DNA of 15,383 nucleotides from JBBITW01 sp037440525 (lineage in GTDB: Bacteria > Desulfobacterota > BSN033 > UBA1163): positions 1-15,383 of the forward strand of contig JBBITW010000082.1 in assembly GCA_037440525.1 (NCBI GenBank), read 5' to 3'. The position numbers and the translations under genes are program-made. This document shows positions 6,655 to 15,091 of this stretch, in pieces. A model generated the notes under the pieces. That model was not told the origin of the DNA. It saw only the letters and a list, made by a program, of their open reading frames with translations, and ran no database searches. Every line of letters begins with the position of its first letter. The stretch's first letter is position 1.

Positions 6655-7800
6655 TTAACGAAATCTTAATAGTGCCCCGACTCCTTCATGTTCTTTAAGG
6701 ATTGAATTATCCTCAACCCATTTGACATCTCCATCCTGGCGAAGGACATACCTCATCATCTCCTCTTCAAGATTGACATTTTTAATCTCTCCCCTACAAA
6801 GGGGACATGAGACACCGGGTTTGTCGGAAGGGGATAGATGCGTGAGGGATCCACATTGAGAGCACTTTCCTCCTGATAGGGATAGTGAATCAAGGATGTA
6901 AAGGATTTGAACCTGACCTTTATTGATAGCCTCAAGGGTTCCGTTGAGACCAAATATAGCCAGACCGCTTGCCAATCTTTTTTCCTTCAGCTCCAGAACC
7001 TCATGGCGAATCTCTTCCTTTTCAATTTGCAGGAGGCGTTCAAAAATTCGTTTCAATATTTTTGAGCGTCCTTCAGAAAAATCCATGGAGAATGTATCAA
7101 TGATATATTCTTTTACACGCTCCGGAAGGAAGGTCTTGAAGTTGGCGATTATACGATTCTGGCCGATGAGGACTATCCTTTTCCATTTTCCTGAATCAAA
7201 AATTTCTGTGAGCTCTGCCGAAACCTCCTTGTGATGCCTATCCATATGATCCTTGATATGGCGCTGGTACCTCATCTGAGCCCAACCACCTTGGTCATGG
7301 CGACCAGGGACATAACTTTCTATTGAGGATTCAATAATCTCACCCTCAAGTGATATTTCAAAAAGCCTGGCTGAGTCAGTATCAACCATAACAGCTAATG
7401 TGTTCTGATATTGGGAGGAAAGTTTCACAAGAGGTCGAAGAACTGGAAGATCGGAAACGAAAAATTCATTCTCAAAAGGGATTATAGAAGGGTAGGTAAG
7501 AAATATCTTTGAACAGCTACTGGAAAATATTGCTGATCCATTAACCCCCTCTTCATAATGGCGGCGCACCAATCCATCAACATACCTCTCTATCAGCTTC
7601 TGATCTTCAAGGAATGCCTTTTCAAATTCCTCCCTCCCTTTAATCTGATTATAACCTTTTTTAAGCTGGTTCTTTATAAAGAGGCGTATACGTTCACGCT
7701 GTTGTTCATCATCCCACTTTGTATTGAGATAGAGGGAAAGAAATGGAAAGTGACCCTCTTTCGTCTGGGCTAATTTTTTTATCTCACCTTTCATATCCAT
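6655..7800 (-). CDS. bacterial eRF1/Vms1-like peptidyl-tRNA hydrolase (baeRF type)
   Basis: This 381-residue protein resembles archaeal/eukaryotic release factor eRF1 and the ribosome-rescue hydrolase Vms1/Ankzf1, families that free nascent chains from tRNA on the ribosome. A central RNase-H-like domain (about 130-250) contains the loop GRHDQGGWAQMRYQRH (166-181). G172-W-A-Q175 in it fits the Vms1 GxxQ catalytic motif rather than the classic GGQ. The C-terminal domain (about 270-381) has a two-pair cysteine knuckle, CSQC (313-316) and CPLC (332-335), and ends in GVGALLRFR, like the end of eRF1 and aRF1. The N-terminal 120 residues are not distinctive. It is set apart by gaps of 140 and 114 bases and may be its own unit. 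Such proteins are known as bacterial aeRF (baeRF) families, with function mostly predicted. I am confident of the family and much less of the substrate. Confidence 0.85.
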   Translation of the reverse strand: MDMKGEIKKLAQTKEGHFPFLSLYLNTKWDDEQQRERIRLFIKNQLKKGYNQIKGREEFEKAFLEDQKLIERYVDGLVRRHYEEGVNGSAIFSSSCSKIFLTYPSIIPFENEFFVSDLPVLRPLVKLSSQYQNTLAVMVDTDSARLFEISLEGEIIESSIESYVPGRHDQGGWAQMRYQRHIKDHMDRHHKEVSAELTEIFDSGKWKRIVLIGQNRIIANFKTFLPERVKEYIIDTFSMDFSEGRSKILKRIFERLLQIEKEEIRHEVLELKEKRLASGLAIFGLNGTLEAINKGQVQILYILDSLSLSGGKCSQCGSLTHLSPSDKPGVSCPLCRGEIKNVNLEEEMMRYVLRQDGDVKWVEDNSILKEHEGVGALLRFR

Positions 7801-7851
7801 GATGGTCTTCCGCTCTTTTTATTTATATTTATATATCCCATTTCACTCATT

Positions 7852-7868
7852 TCGGCCAAAAGGGCCGA
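7852..7868. repeat. GC-rich palindrome in the gap after nnr
   Basis: TCGGCC and GGCCGA form a perfect 6-base inverted repeat around a 5-base loop, in an otherwise AT-rich 140-base gap (7801-7940) between nnr and the release-factor-like gene. No T-tract follows on either strand, so it is not a standard terminator. On the minus strand it overlaps TTGGCC, a possible weak -35, placed 18 bases before TATATA. It could be an operator or a hairpin at the end of the nnr transcript. Confidence 0.45.
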
Positions 7869-7940
7869 GGAGAAGATTATATTCCCTTATTTTAAAGAGT
7901 GCAGGGGTTTCTAATCAGAATCACACAACTAAATTAAATA

Positions 7941-9512
7941 CTAAATTATGAAAGGACGAAAATCAAACCTTCCCTGAAGAAGGGAGGGAAGTTTTCTTAT
8001 AATATCAGATGCCACCAAAGATTTTTCTCCGAGCTCTCGGGCCATCTCATCTCCAGCAAGACCATGAAGATATACAGATATCTTCAAAGAAGTAAGGATG
8101 TCATATCCCTGGCAGACAAAACCACCTATCATTCCTGTAAGTACATCTCCAGTTCCACCTGATGCCATTCCAGGATTACCTGTTGTATTAATAAAGACAT
8201 CACCATGGGGAGTGGCAATCAGTGTGTGATATCCCTTAAGCACAAGGTAAAGATGATTGGATTGGGCAAAATTTCTGCTGATGGTCAGTCTGTTATTCTG
8301 GACTTCTTTTGATGTGGATTGGATTAATCTTGCCATCTCTCCAGGATGAGGTGTAAGGATAATTGAGCGGTTTGGCAATGGGAGAGTCTTTGGTTGGGTT
8401 GCTATGGCACTGATACCATCAGCATCTATGATGATGGGGATGTTTAGGGTCTTGATCAATTTGATGAGAAGGGTTTGAGTCTCTTTAAATGTTCCTACTC
8501 CAGGGCCTATAATGACTGCCTTCTTATTTTCCGAGAGGCGTAAGAGGCTGTTAAATGCACGAAGACTGAGGGTCTGTTTTGGAGTTTCAGGGAGGGGCTC
8601 GGTCATCACCTCGGTCAGTTTAACCTCCATTATAGGATTCAAGCTTTTTGGAATGGCAAGTGTAACGAGTCCTGCTCCCACCCTCAGGGCAGCCTCGCAG
8701 GCCATGGCAGCAGCCCCTGTTTTACCCACCGATCCAGCAATAACAAGGAGGTGGCCATAATCTCCCTTATGGGTATCCGCACGTCGGGGTATGGAGAGAT
8801 GGGTTTTGATCTCTTCATCATCTATTAGATGGGTCTGAATCTTCTCTTCCTCAACTAAGATCTTTGGGATTCCGATGTCAACGATTTTCAGCCTTCCTAC
8901 ATATTCTGGCCCCTGTGAGATGAGATGTCCCACCTTTGGAAGGCCAAAGGTGATTGTAAGGGAGGCACGAATCGCTATGCCGAGGGGTCTGCCTGTATTG
9001 GCATCGAGACCTGAAGGTATGTCAACTGAAATGATGGGTTTCTGAATTGTATTAAGATGTTCAATAACTTCTCTATAGTAACCTCGAACTTCGGAATCAA
9101 GACCTGTACCAAAGATAGCGTCGATAATAATGTCAGCCTTCTCCAGTTCCTTTCTCACCTTCTGATATTCCTTGGAAGATGGTAAAGGTATGACCTCTCC
9201 TTTCATGCGATGAAATATATAATAATTGGTCTCTGCATCCCCTCGAAGATTTTTTGGCTCTGTAAGGAGAAAGACCCTTACCGATATCCCACGGTTCCAT
9301 AGATAGCGGGCGATGACAAAACCATCTCCTCCATTGTTTCCCTTTCCCGAAACAATTGCCACCCTTTTTTTCATGAGGTCGGGGAAGGTATTAAGGATTG
9401 TTTCAGCTGCCCCTCTTCCTGCATTTTCCATCAGGATGATACCCGGAATTCGATAAATCTCAATAGACTTACGATCCAGCTCCTGCATCTGTTCAGCGGT
9501 CGCTACCTTCAT
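7941..9512 (-). CDS. nnr: bifunctional NAD(P)H-hydrate epimerase / dehydratase
   Basis: Nnr repairs hydrated NADH and NADPH. The N-terminal YjeF-type epimerase domain (1 to about 220) interconverts R- and S-NAD(P)HX and shows GKGNNGGDGF (56-65) and DIPSGLDANTG (164-174). The C-terminal dehydratase domain (about 235-515), of the ribokinase-like fold, uses ADP or ATP and shows HKGDYGH (248-254), TPHPGEM (387-393) and NPGMASGGTGDVLTG (446-460). At 523 residues both domains are complete. The start has AGAGGG about 8 bases upstream. It overlaps the end of acpS by 20 bases, which points to coupled translation, and is the last gene of the packed ftsH-nnr run. Confidence 0.96.
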   Translation of the reverse strand: MKVATAEQMQELDRKSIEIYRIPGIILMENAGRGAAETILNTFPDLMKKRVAIVSGKGNNGGDGFVIARYLWNRGISVRVFLLTEPKNLRGDAETNYYIFHRMKGEVIPLPSSKEYQKVRKELEKADIIIDAIFGTGLDSEVRGYYREVIEHLNTIQKPIISVDIPSGLDANTGRPLGIAIRASLTITFGLPKVGHLISQGPEYVGRLKIVDIGIPKILVEEEKIQTHLIDDEEIKTHLSIPRRADTHKGDYGHLLVIAGSVGKTGAAAMACEAALRVGAGLVTLAIPKSLNPIMEVKLTEVMTEPLPETPKQTLSLRAFNSLLRLSENKKAVIIGPGVGTFKETQTLLIKLIKTLNIPIIIDADGISAIATQPKTLPLPNRSIILTPHPGEMARLIQSTSKEVQNNRLTISRNFAQSNHLYLVLKGYHTLIATPHGDVFINTTGNPGMASGGTGDVLTGMIGGFVCQGYDILTSLKISVYLHGLAGDEMARELGEKSLVASDIIRKLPSLLQGRFDFRPFII

Positions 9513-9894
9513 CTTTTCTACCCTCTAATAGGACATAGGCCACGGCGTAAGGACGATCGTGGGAAAGAGTTAAAAAGGCCCTTCTAATCTGGTGGGATTC
9601 GATAAAATCCTTTGCCTTTCCATGAAAGGAGAAGAGGGGGCTTCCCATAGGATCATTCTCCACCTCAATATCTTTCCAGTTTATTCCATTTCTGAGACCT
9701 GATCCAATGGCCTTCAGAAATGCCTCCTTTGCTGCAAATCTGGTGGAAAAACACTCAGGAGGGTATGGCCTCCTCTGACACCACGAAATCTCCTTCTCTG
9801 TGAAGATTCGCTCGAGAAATAGGTTCCCCCAACGGGCCATTATACCTTCAATCCTTTCCACATTCACGATATCAACACCAATCCCAAAAATCAT
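9493..9894 (-). CDS. acpS: holo-[acyl-carrier-protein] synthase
   Basis: AcpS transfers 4'-phosphopantetheine from coenzyme A to a serine of the acyl carrier protein, activating fatty-acid synthesis. The 133 residues are of usual size. The metal-binding motif GIGVDIVNVERIE (with Asp8) is at the N-terminus, followed by FSTRFAAKEAFLKAIG (49-64, with Glu57), and the C-terminal strand FLTLSHDRPYAVA is present. It lies 37 bases after pdxJ and overlaps nnr by 20 bases. The pdxJ-acpS-nnr order is common in bacteria. Confidence 0.96.
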   Translation of the reverse strand: MIFGIGVDIVNVERIEGIMARWGNLFLERIFTEKEISWCQRRPYPPECFSTRFAAKEAFLKAIGSGLRNGINWKDIEVENDPMGSPLFSFHGKAKDFIESHQIRRAFLTLSHDRPYAVAYVLLEGRKDEGSDR

Positions 9895-9931
9895 CTTTCA
9901 CCACTTCCATAGCAGTGAATTATTATCGTCC

Positions 9932-10645
9932 TTATATAATTAGGGATATCATTTCCCGAACAGCCTGATCCAGACCGACCAGTACTGCCCGTGCTATTAT
10001 GCTATGACCTATGTTAAGCTCCTCGATCTCTTTTATTTCTGCAATCCGCCGAACATTTACATAGTTGAGACCGTGACCTGCTGCAATCCGGATATCCAAG
10101 CGAGATGCCTCCCCAACAGCGTCGAGGATTCTTTTAAGTTCTTTATCTTCCTGAGTCCTGGTTTTTGAATCACAGTAATGACCTGTATGAATTTCAATTG
10201 AGTTCGCTCCAACCTCATTTGATGCCTTAACCTGATCAATGCTCGGGTCTATGAAGAGACTTACAAGGATTCCTCCCTTCTGGAGACGTTGGATAGCCTT
10301 CTTAAGGGGTTTTTGAAGCTTAACCACATCAAGACCACCTTCAGTTGTAAGCTCTTCCCTCCTTTCAGGAACAAGGGTGACAATGTCAGGTTTTATGGCC
10401 AATGCAATACGGAGCATCTCCTCAGTTACGGCCATTTCAAGATTTAATTGTGTCTGTACTACCTCCCTCAGAAGGCGAAGATCTCGATCCTGAATGTGTC
10501 TTCTATCCTCCCTCAGGTGGCATACGATTCCATTTGCTCCTGCAAGCTCCACAATTCCGGCGGCAATTACAGGGTCTGGATAATTAACCCCTCGGGCCTG
10601 TCTCAAAGTGGCAACATGATCTATATTGACTCCCAGCCTCGGCAT
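9932..10645 (-). CDS. pdxJ: pyridoxine 5'-phosphate synthase
   Basis: PdxJ forms the pyridine ring of vitamin B6 from 3-amino-2-oxopropyl phosphate and 1-deoxy-xylulose 5-phosphate, so this organism should use the DXP-dependent B6 route. The 237-residue TIM barrel shows LGVNIDHVATLRQARG (4-19), HLREDRRHI (43-51), LNLEMA (68-73), PERREELTTEGGLD (93-106), AAGHGLNY (188-195) and the phosphate-binding GHSIIARA (213-220). The catalytic histidines and glutamate are therefore present. A strong AGGAGGT stands 3 bases before the ATG, closer than usual. It follows glmM by 22 bases. Confidence 0.97.
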   Translation of the reverse strand: MPRLGVNIDHVATLRQARGVNYPDPVIAAGIVELAGANGIVCHLREDRRHIQDRDLRLLREVVQTQLNLEMAVTEEMLRIALAIKPDIVTLVPERREELTTEGGLDVVKLQKPLKKAIQRLQKGGILVSLFIDPSIDQVKASNEVGANSIEIHTGHYCDSKTRTQEDKELKRILDAVGEASRLDIRIAAGHGLNYVNVRRIAEIKEIEELNIGHSIIARAVLVGLDQAVREMISLII

Positions 10646-10667
10646 GATACCTCCTATGGATGAAAGA

Positions 10668-12053
10668 TTAACTATCCTTCAATGTGTCGTCTTTTTCTTC
10701 TTTACCAATATGTCTTTTTACCAATTCAACAAGATCCTGAGCATAGCAGTGGAGTTTCTGTTCATCTTCGCCCTCTATCATGACCCTGAGAAGTGGTTCT
10801 GTGCCAGAATATCTGACAAGGACCCTTCCTGATTCGCCCAGTGCCTTTTCAATCTCTTTAACTCTCCTCTCAATCTCAGGAATTGATGATATATCCTTCT
10901 TCTCCCTTACCTCAACATTGTATAAAACCTGGGGAAATGGTTCCATAAGTTTAGCCAATTCATCGAGTGTCCTCTCTTTTCTTTTCATAATTGCCAGAAC
11001 CTGAAGGGCTGTTAGAATTCCGTCGCAGGTGGTATTATAATCTAAGAAGATTGTATGGCCTGATTGTTCTCCTCCGAGGTTATAATCTCCTCTAACCATC
11101 TCCTCAACCACATAGCGGTCTCCTACCCTTGTTCTTATAACCCTTCCCCCTGCATTCCTTATTACTCGATCCAGTGCCATATTACTCATTACAGTTGTGA
11201 CGAGGGTATTTTTTTTCATCCTCCCTTCCTTTAACATCTGAACTCCACAGATTGCCAGGATCTGATCTCCATCAACCTGTTTTCCATGGCGATCAACAAA
11301 GATTATTCTATCTGCATCTCCATCAAGGGCCATTCCAATGTCAGCTCCTTTCTCAAGGACAAGCCGGGCTACGAGCTCTGGGAAGAGGGAGCCACACCCA
11401 TCGTTTATATTTTCTCCATCTGGTTCAATTCCTATTGGAATGACATCTGCTCCCAGTTCTTCAAAGACAGCAGGTGCAACCCTGTAGGCAGCTCCATTGG
11501 CACAATCCAGAGCGATTCTAAGCCCATCGAGAGTCAAATCATTTGGAAATGTATTTTTTAGAAATACGACATACCTTCCAATGGCATCTTCAATCCTGTG
11601 TGCCTTTCCAACCTCCCGAGCTACGGGTCGAAGAGAATTTAGATGGTCTGAGAGGATCAACTCCTCAATTCTATTCTCCATCTCGTCAGGGAGCTTAAAC
11701 CCGTCTCGTGAGAAGATTTTGATTCCATTATCATAGTAAGGATTGTGAGAGGCTGAAATCACCACTCCGGCATTAGCCCTCATACTTGTAGTAATGAATG
11801 CAATGCCAGGAGTGGGAAGTGGCCCGACTAACCATACATCCGCTCCCATGGAACAGATGCCCGAAGCAATGGCTGTCTCGAGCATATAACCTGAGAGCCT
11901 TGTATCTTTACCTACGACAATTCTATGCCTTCCCTTTACTTCTTTAAATATATGAGCAATTGCCCTGCCAAGCTGGATTGCCATCTCGCTTGTCATTGGA
12001 TCAACATTAGCAACCCCTCTTATACCATCTGTGCCAAATAATTTTCGTCTCAT
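10668..12053 (-). CDS. glmM: phosphoglucosamine mutase
   Basis: GlmM converts glucosamine 6-phosphate to glucosamine 1-phosphate for UDP-N-acetylglucosamine, the precursor of peptidoglycan and lipopolysaccharide. I chose the ATG at 12053 (461 residues). AGGAG lies 5 bases upstream, the protein then starts MRRKLFGTDGIRG as the family does, and the catalytic serine of SASHNP falls at residue 102, the same number as in E. coli. An ATG nine codons earlier (12080) has no clear ribosome site. The other signatures are all present: metal-binding DGDADR, sugar-binding GGEQSGH and phosphate-binding RYSGTEPLLRVM. It follows folP by 39 bases, with no cdaA or ybbR between them. Confidence 0.97.
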   Translation of the reverse strand: MRRKLFGTDGIRGVANVDPMTSEMAIQLGRAIAHIFKEVKGRHRIVVGKDTRLSGYMLETAIASGICSMGADVWLVGPLPTPGIAFITTSMRANAGVVISASHNPYYDNGIKIFSRDGFKLPDEMENRIEELILSDHLNSLRPVAREVGKAHRIEDAIGRYVVFLKNTFPNDLTLDGLRIALDCANGAAYRVAPAVFEELGADVIPIGIEPDGENINDGCGSLFPELVARLVLEKGADIGMALDGDADRIIFVDRHGKQVDGDQILAICGVQMLKEGRMKKNTLVTTVMSNMALDRVIRNAGGRVIRTRVGDRYVVEEMVRGDYNLGGEQSGHTIFLDYNTTCDGILTALQVLAIMKRKERTLDELAKLMEPFPQVLYNVEVREKKDISSIPEIERRVKEIEKALGESGRVLVRYSGTEPLLRVMIEGEDEQKLHCYAQDLVELVKRHIGKEEKDDTLKDS

Positions 12054-12092
12054 TTCTGCTCCTGAAGAATTTGTATTCATAATACGCCAACA

Positions 12093-13292
12093 TTAATTAG
12101 CCATTTTTATTGCATCTGCCACCAAAATGGCCTTCTTTGCTTGAAGCACATCGTGAGCCCTTATTATATTGGCTCCATTGATAACACCTATTGCGATGCT
12201 TGCAAGTGTCCCTTCAAGTCTATCCTGAACATCGGCATTGAGGATCTTTCCTATGAAAGTCTTCCTTGATGTCCCTAACATTATGGGTTTTCCGAGGACA
12301 CGGAATTCTGAAAGATTTTTAATAATCATAAGATTATCCTGAAGGTTTTTGCCAAAACCTATTCCTGGATCAATAACAATCTGTTCAGGGTCTATCCCGT
12401 GAGACTCTGCCATTTTGATGGATTCACGTAGATATTTTATTATTTCAGAGAATAGAGATATGTAGTGAACATCTTTCTGCATTGTCTCAGGCCTTCCTCG
12501 AATGTGCATCAATACTATGGGGACATCCTCTTTTGCCACCACTGAAGCAAGCCCGGGATCGAAATTGAGTCCACTTATATCATTTACCATTTGAGCACCT
12601 GCCTGGATAGCCATTTCAGCAACCTTGGCTTTATATGTATCGATTGATATAGGAGTATCAACCTTTTTTGCAATCGATTCTATTACAGGAATAACCCTTC
12701 GAAGCTCCTCTTCCATGGGCAAAGGCTTTGAGCCTGGTCGGGTGGATTCCCCTCCAATATCGAGGATATCAGCTCCCTCTTCAACCAATCTCAAACCATG
12801 CTCAACTGCCTTTTCCTTATCGAGAAAGAGTCCTCCATCTGAAAAGGAGTCGGGTGTTACATTTAAGACCCCCATCAGAAGGGTTTTTTCTCCCATGATA
12901 AATCTCTTATTTCTGAAGCGAAGGGTAAAAATGGTTTTTGATATATTTTCCATTGTCTCTTTTATGGATTGTCCAATGGCTTTAAGATCGGGATGAACCT
13001 CTAATTTAAGAAGCAGTTTCTCAAACTGTTTCTGTGTTCCCATCAGAATGGCATCCGTCATTTCAGCACTGCAGTCCAATCCCCTTTGATTGATGGAAGC
13101 ATCCCCACCCAATAAAAGCATCTCCTGTTTTAGAATATTTGCAATCCGGGGCTTGATCCCTTCAAGTTTGAGATTGAGATGAAGGGCTTTCCCTTTCATC
13201 AAGTTGATGCCAGTTGCGTCCACCCCCAATTTTTTCATTTGATGAATGGCCTCTCTGACATCTGTGATTTGAAGAGATCGAATCAGATTCAT
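12093..13292 (-). CDS. folP: dihydropteroate synthase with N-terminal extension
   Basis: FolP joins p-aminobenzoate to the pterin pyrophosphate in folate synthesis. Residues about 135-399 are the complete TIM-barrel enzyme: MGVLNVTPDSFSDGG (140-154), GGESTRPGS (180-188), the HIRGRPETMQ loop (263-272), DPGIGFGK (308-315), LGTSRKTFIG (339-348) and RAHDV (378-382). The first 130 or so residues are an extra domain that E. coli FolP lacks. Similar long forms are known in Clostridia and Desulfobacterota; its function is unknown to me. The start is 5 bases after the ftsH stop and has only a weak ribosome site, so translation is probably coupled to ftsH. Confidence 0.95.
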   Translation of the reverse strand: MNLIRSLQITDVREAIHQMKKLGVDATGINLMKGKALHLNLKLEGIKPRIANILKQEMLLLGGDASINQRGLDCSAEMTDAILMGTQKQFEKLLLKLEVHPDLKAIGQSIKETMENISKTIFTLRFRNKRFIMGEKTLLMGVLNVTPDSFSDGGLFLDKEKAVEHGLRLVEEGADILDIGGESTRPGSKPLPMEEELRRVIPVIESIAKKVDTPISIDTYKAKVAEMAIQAGAQMVNDISGLNFDPGLASVVAKEDVPIVLMHIRGRPETMQKDVHYISLFSEIIKYLRESIKMAESHGIDPEQIVIDPGIGFGKNLQDNLMIIKNLSEFRVLGKPIMLGTSRKTFIGKILNADVQDRLEGTLASIAIGVINGANIIRAHDVLQAKKAILVADAIKMAN

Positions 13293-13297
13293 CTCGG

Positions 13298-15091
13298 TTA
13301 AATAGGCTCACTCTTTATAATCCGATCAATCTGTTGACCATCGAGAACCTCTTTTTCCAGAAGGGTATTCGCTAATTTATGGAGTATATCTATATTGTTT
13401 TGGATAATCTCCTTTGCCTTCTCATAGCTATTATATACTATGTTTCTTACCTCTTCATCTATTATACGGGCAGTCTCCTCACTATAGTCCTGACGTCGTG
13501 CAAATTCTCTTCCTAAGAAGATCTCTTCCTCTTTTTGTCCAAAGGCCAGGGGCCCTAACTTTTCACTCATTCCCCATTCGCAAACCATCTTTCTCGCTAT
13601 CTCTGTAGATCTCTCTATATCATTCCCTGCACCAGTGGTCTGGCGAGATAAAACCAGTTCTTCAGCCGCCCTTCCTCCCATCATCACTGAAATATTATTC
13701 ATGAGGTAATCCTTTGTGTATGTATGCTTTTCGTCAAGAGGAAGCTGCTGTGTGATGCCTAAGGCCCTGCCCCTTGGAATAATTGTTACCTTGTGAATCG
13801 GATCTGTTCCAGGGATCATCTTGGCGACAAGGGTATGGCCAGCCTCGTGGTATGCAGTGATTCTACGCTCTTCGAGGGGGATAATCATCGATTTTCTTTC
13901 TACCCCCATAAGAACCTTATCTTTGGCATGCTCAAAATCATTCATATCCACCCGATCCTTACCCAACCTCGCAGCAAGAAGTGCTGCCTCATTTACCAGG
14001 TTTTCAAGATCAGCCCCTGTAAATCCAGGGGTCCCCCTTGCGATAAGACTTAGGTTAACATCATCTGCAAGTGGGGTTCGTTTTGAATGGACCTTCAGGA
14101 TCTCCTCCCTTCCTTTTACATCCGGGACAGGGACGATAACCTGCCTGTCGAAGCGTCCTGGTCTGAGCAGGGCAGGATCAAGGACATCAGGCCTGTTGGT
14201 TGCGGCAATTAGAATGACCCCTTCGTTAGATTCAAAACCATCCATTTCAACCAGCAATTGGTTGAGGGTCTGTTCCCTTTCGTCATGACCTCCTCCAAGG
14301 CCTGCACCCCTGTGCCTCCCAACTGCATCTATCTCATCAATAAATATTATACAAGGGGCATTCCTTTTTCCCTGAAGAAACAGATCCCTTACCCTCGATG
14401 CCCCCACACCTACAAACATCTCAACGAAATCAGATCCACTGATGCTGAAGAAAGGCACATCCGCTTCACCTGCAATGGCACGTGCGAGGAGAGTCTTTCC
14501 TGTTCCAGGAGCACCAATGAGGAGTACACCTTTTGGGATCCTTCCACCCAATTTTGTAAACTTCTTTGGGTCTCTGAGGAAATCGATAATCTCCTCGAGC
14601 TCTTCTTTTGCCTCATCGATCCCTGCCACATTATCAAATGTAACATGGTGATGTTCTTTTGTAAGAATCTTTGCCCTGCTCTTTCCAAATGATAGGGCCT
14701 TTCCCCCTCCTATCTGGACCTGTCTCATAAAAAATATCCAGACACCTATAAGCAATATCATTGGAAACCAGGATATCAAGATGTTTTGCCAGAGGGGAGA
14801 CTCCTCCTCCTTCTTTGCATTTATGACGATTCGCTTATCTCTAAGAATTTTTATCATCTCAGGATCTTCAGGTGCATAGGTTCTGAAACGTTTTCCTTCA
14901 GAATCCTTCCAGGTAATATTTCTTCCACGAGCCTCTACTTCGAGAACGCGGTTATTTTCAACAGCTGTAATAAACTCAGTATAGTTTTTATCCAAAACTG
15001 TCTGACGGGGTTTGCTAAATATATTAAAAAGGACTATCATAATGATTATTATGATTGACCAAAAGATTAGGTTTCTGTAAAGGGAGTTCAA
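13298..15091 (-). CDS. ftsH: ATP-dependent zinc metalloprotease FtsH
   Basis: FtsH is a hexameric membrane AAA+ protease that degrades misfolded membrane proteins and regulators. The 597 residues show two membrane segments (about 8-25 and 104-122) flanking a short periplasmic domain. The AAA+ module has Walker A GAPGTGKT (193-200), pore loop MFVGVG, Walker B IIFIDE (248-253) and the second region of homology ending RPGRFDRQ. The M41 protease domain has the zinc site HEAGH (415-419) and Asp491 as the likely third ligand. The start codon is TTG, set by GGAGG 6 bases upstream; no ATG in the first membrane segment would give a sensible protein. It heads the minus-strand cluster. I see no convincing promoter in the AT-rich DNA before it. 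Confidence 0.97.
   Translation of the reverse strand: MNSLYRNLIFWSIIIIIMIVLFNIFSKPRQTVLDKNYTEFITAVENNRVLEVEARGRNITWKDSEGKRFRTYAPEDPEMIKILRDKRIVINAKKEEESPLWQNILISWFPMILLIGVWIFFMRQVQIGGGKALSFGKSRAKILTKEHHHVTFDNVAGIDEAKEELEEIIDFLRDPKKFTKLGGRIPKGVLLIGAPGTGKTLLARAIAGEADVPFFSISGSDFVEMFVGVGASRVRDLFLQGKRNAPCIIFIDEIDAVGRHRGAGLGGGHDEREQTLNQLLVEMDGFESNEGVILIAATNRPDVLDPALLRPGRFDRQVIVPVPDVKGREEILKVHSKRTPLADDVNLSLIARGTPGFTGADLENLVNEAALLAARLGKDRVDMNDFEHAKDKVLMGVERKSMIIPLEERRITAYHEAGHTLVAKMIPGTDPIHKVTIIPRGRALGITQQLPLDEKHTYTKDYLMNNISVMMGGRAAEELVLSRQTTGAGNDIERSTEIARKMVCEWGMSEKLGPLAFGQKEEEIFLGREFARRQDYSEETARIIDEEVRNIVYNSYEKAKEIIQNNIDILHKLANTLLEKEVLDGQQIDRIIKSEPI

Noticed and set aside
13821..14288. Plus-strand open frame of 155 codons opposite ftsH
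   Set aside because: It is the antisense shadow of conserved ftsH codons; it has no recognisable domain and no convincing start signal.
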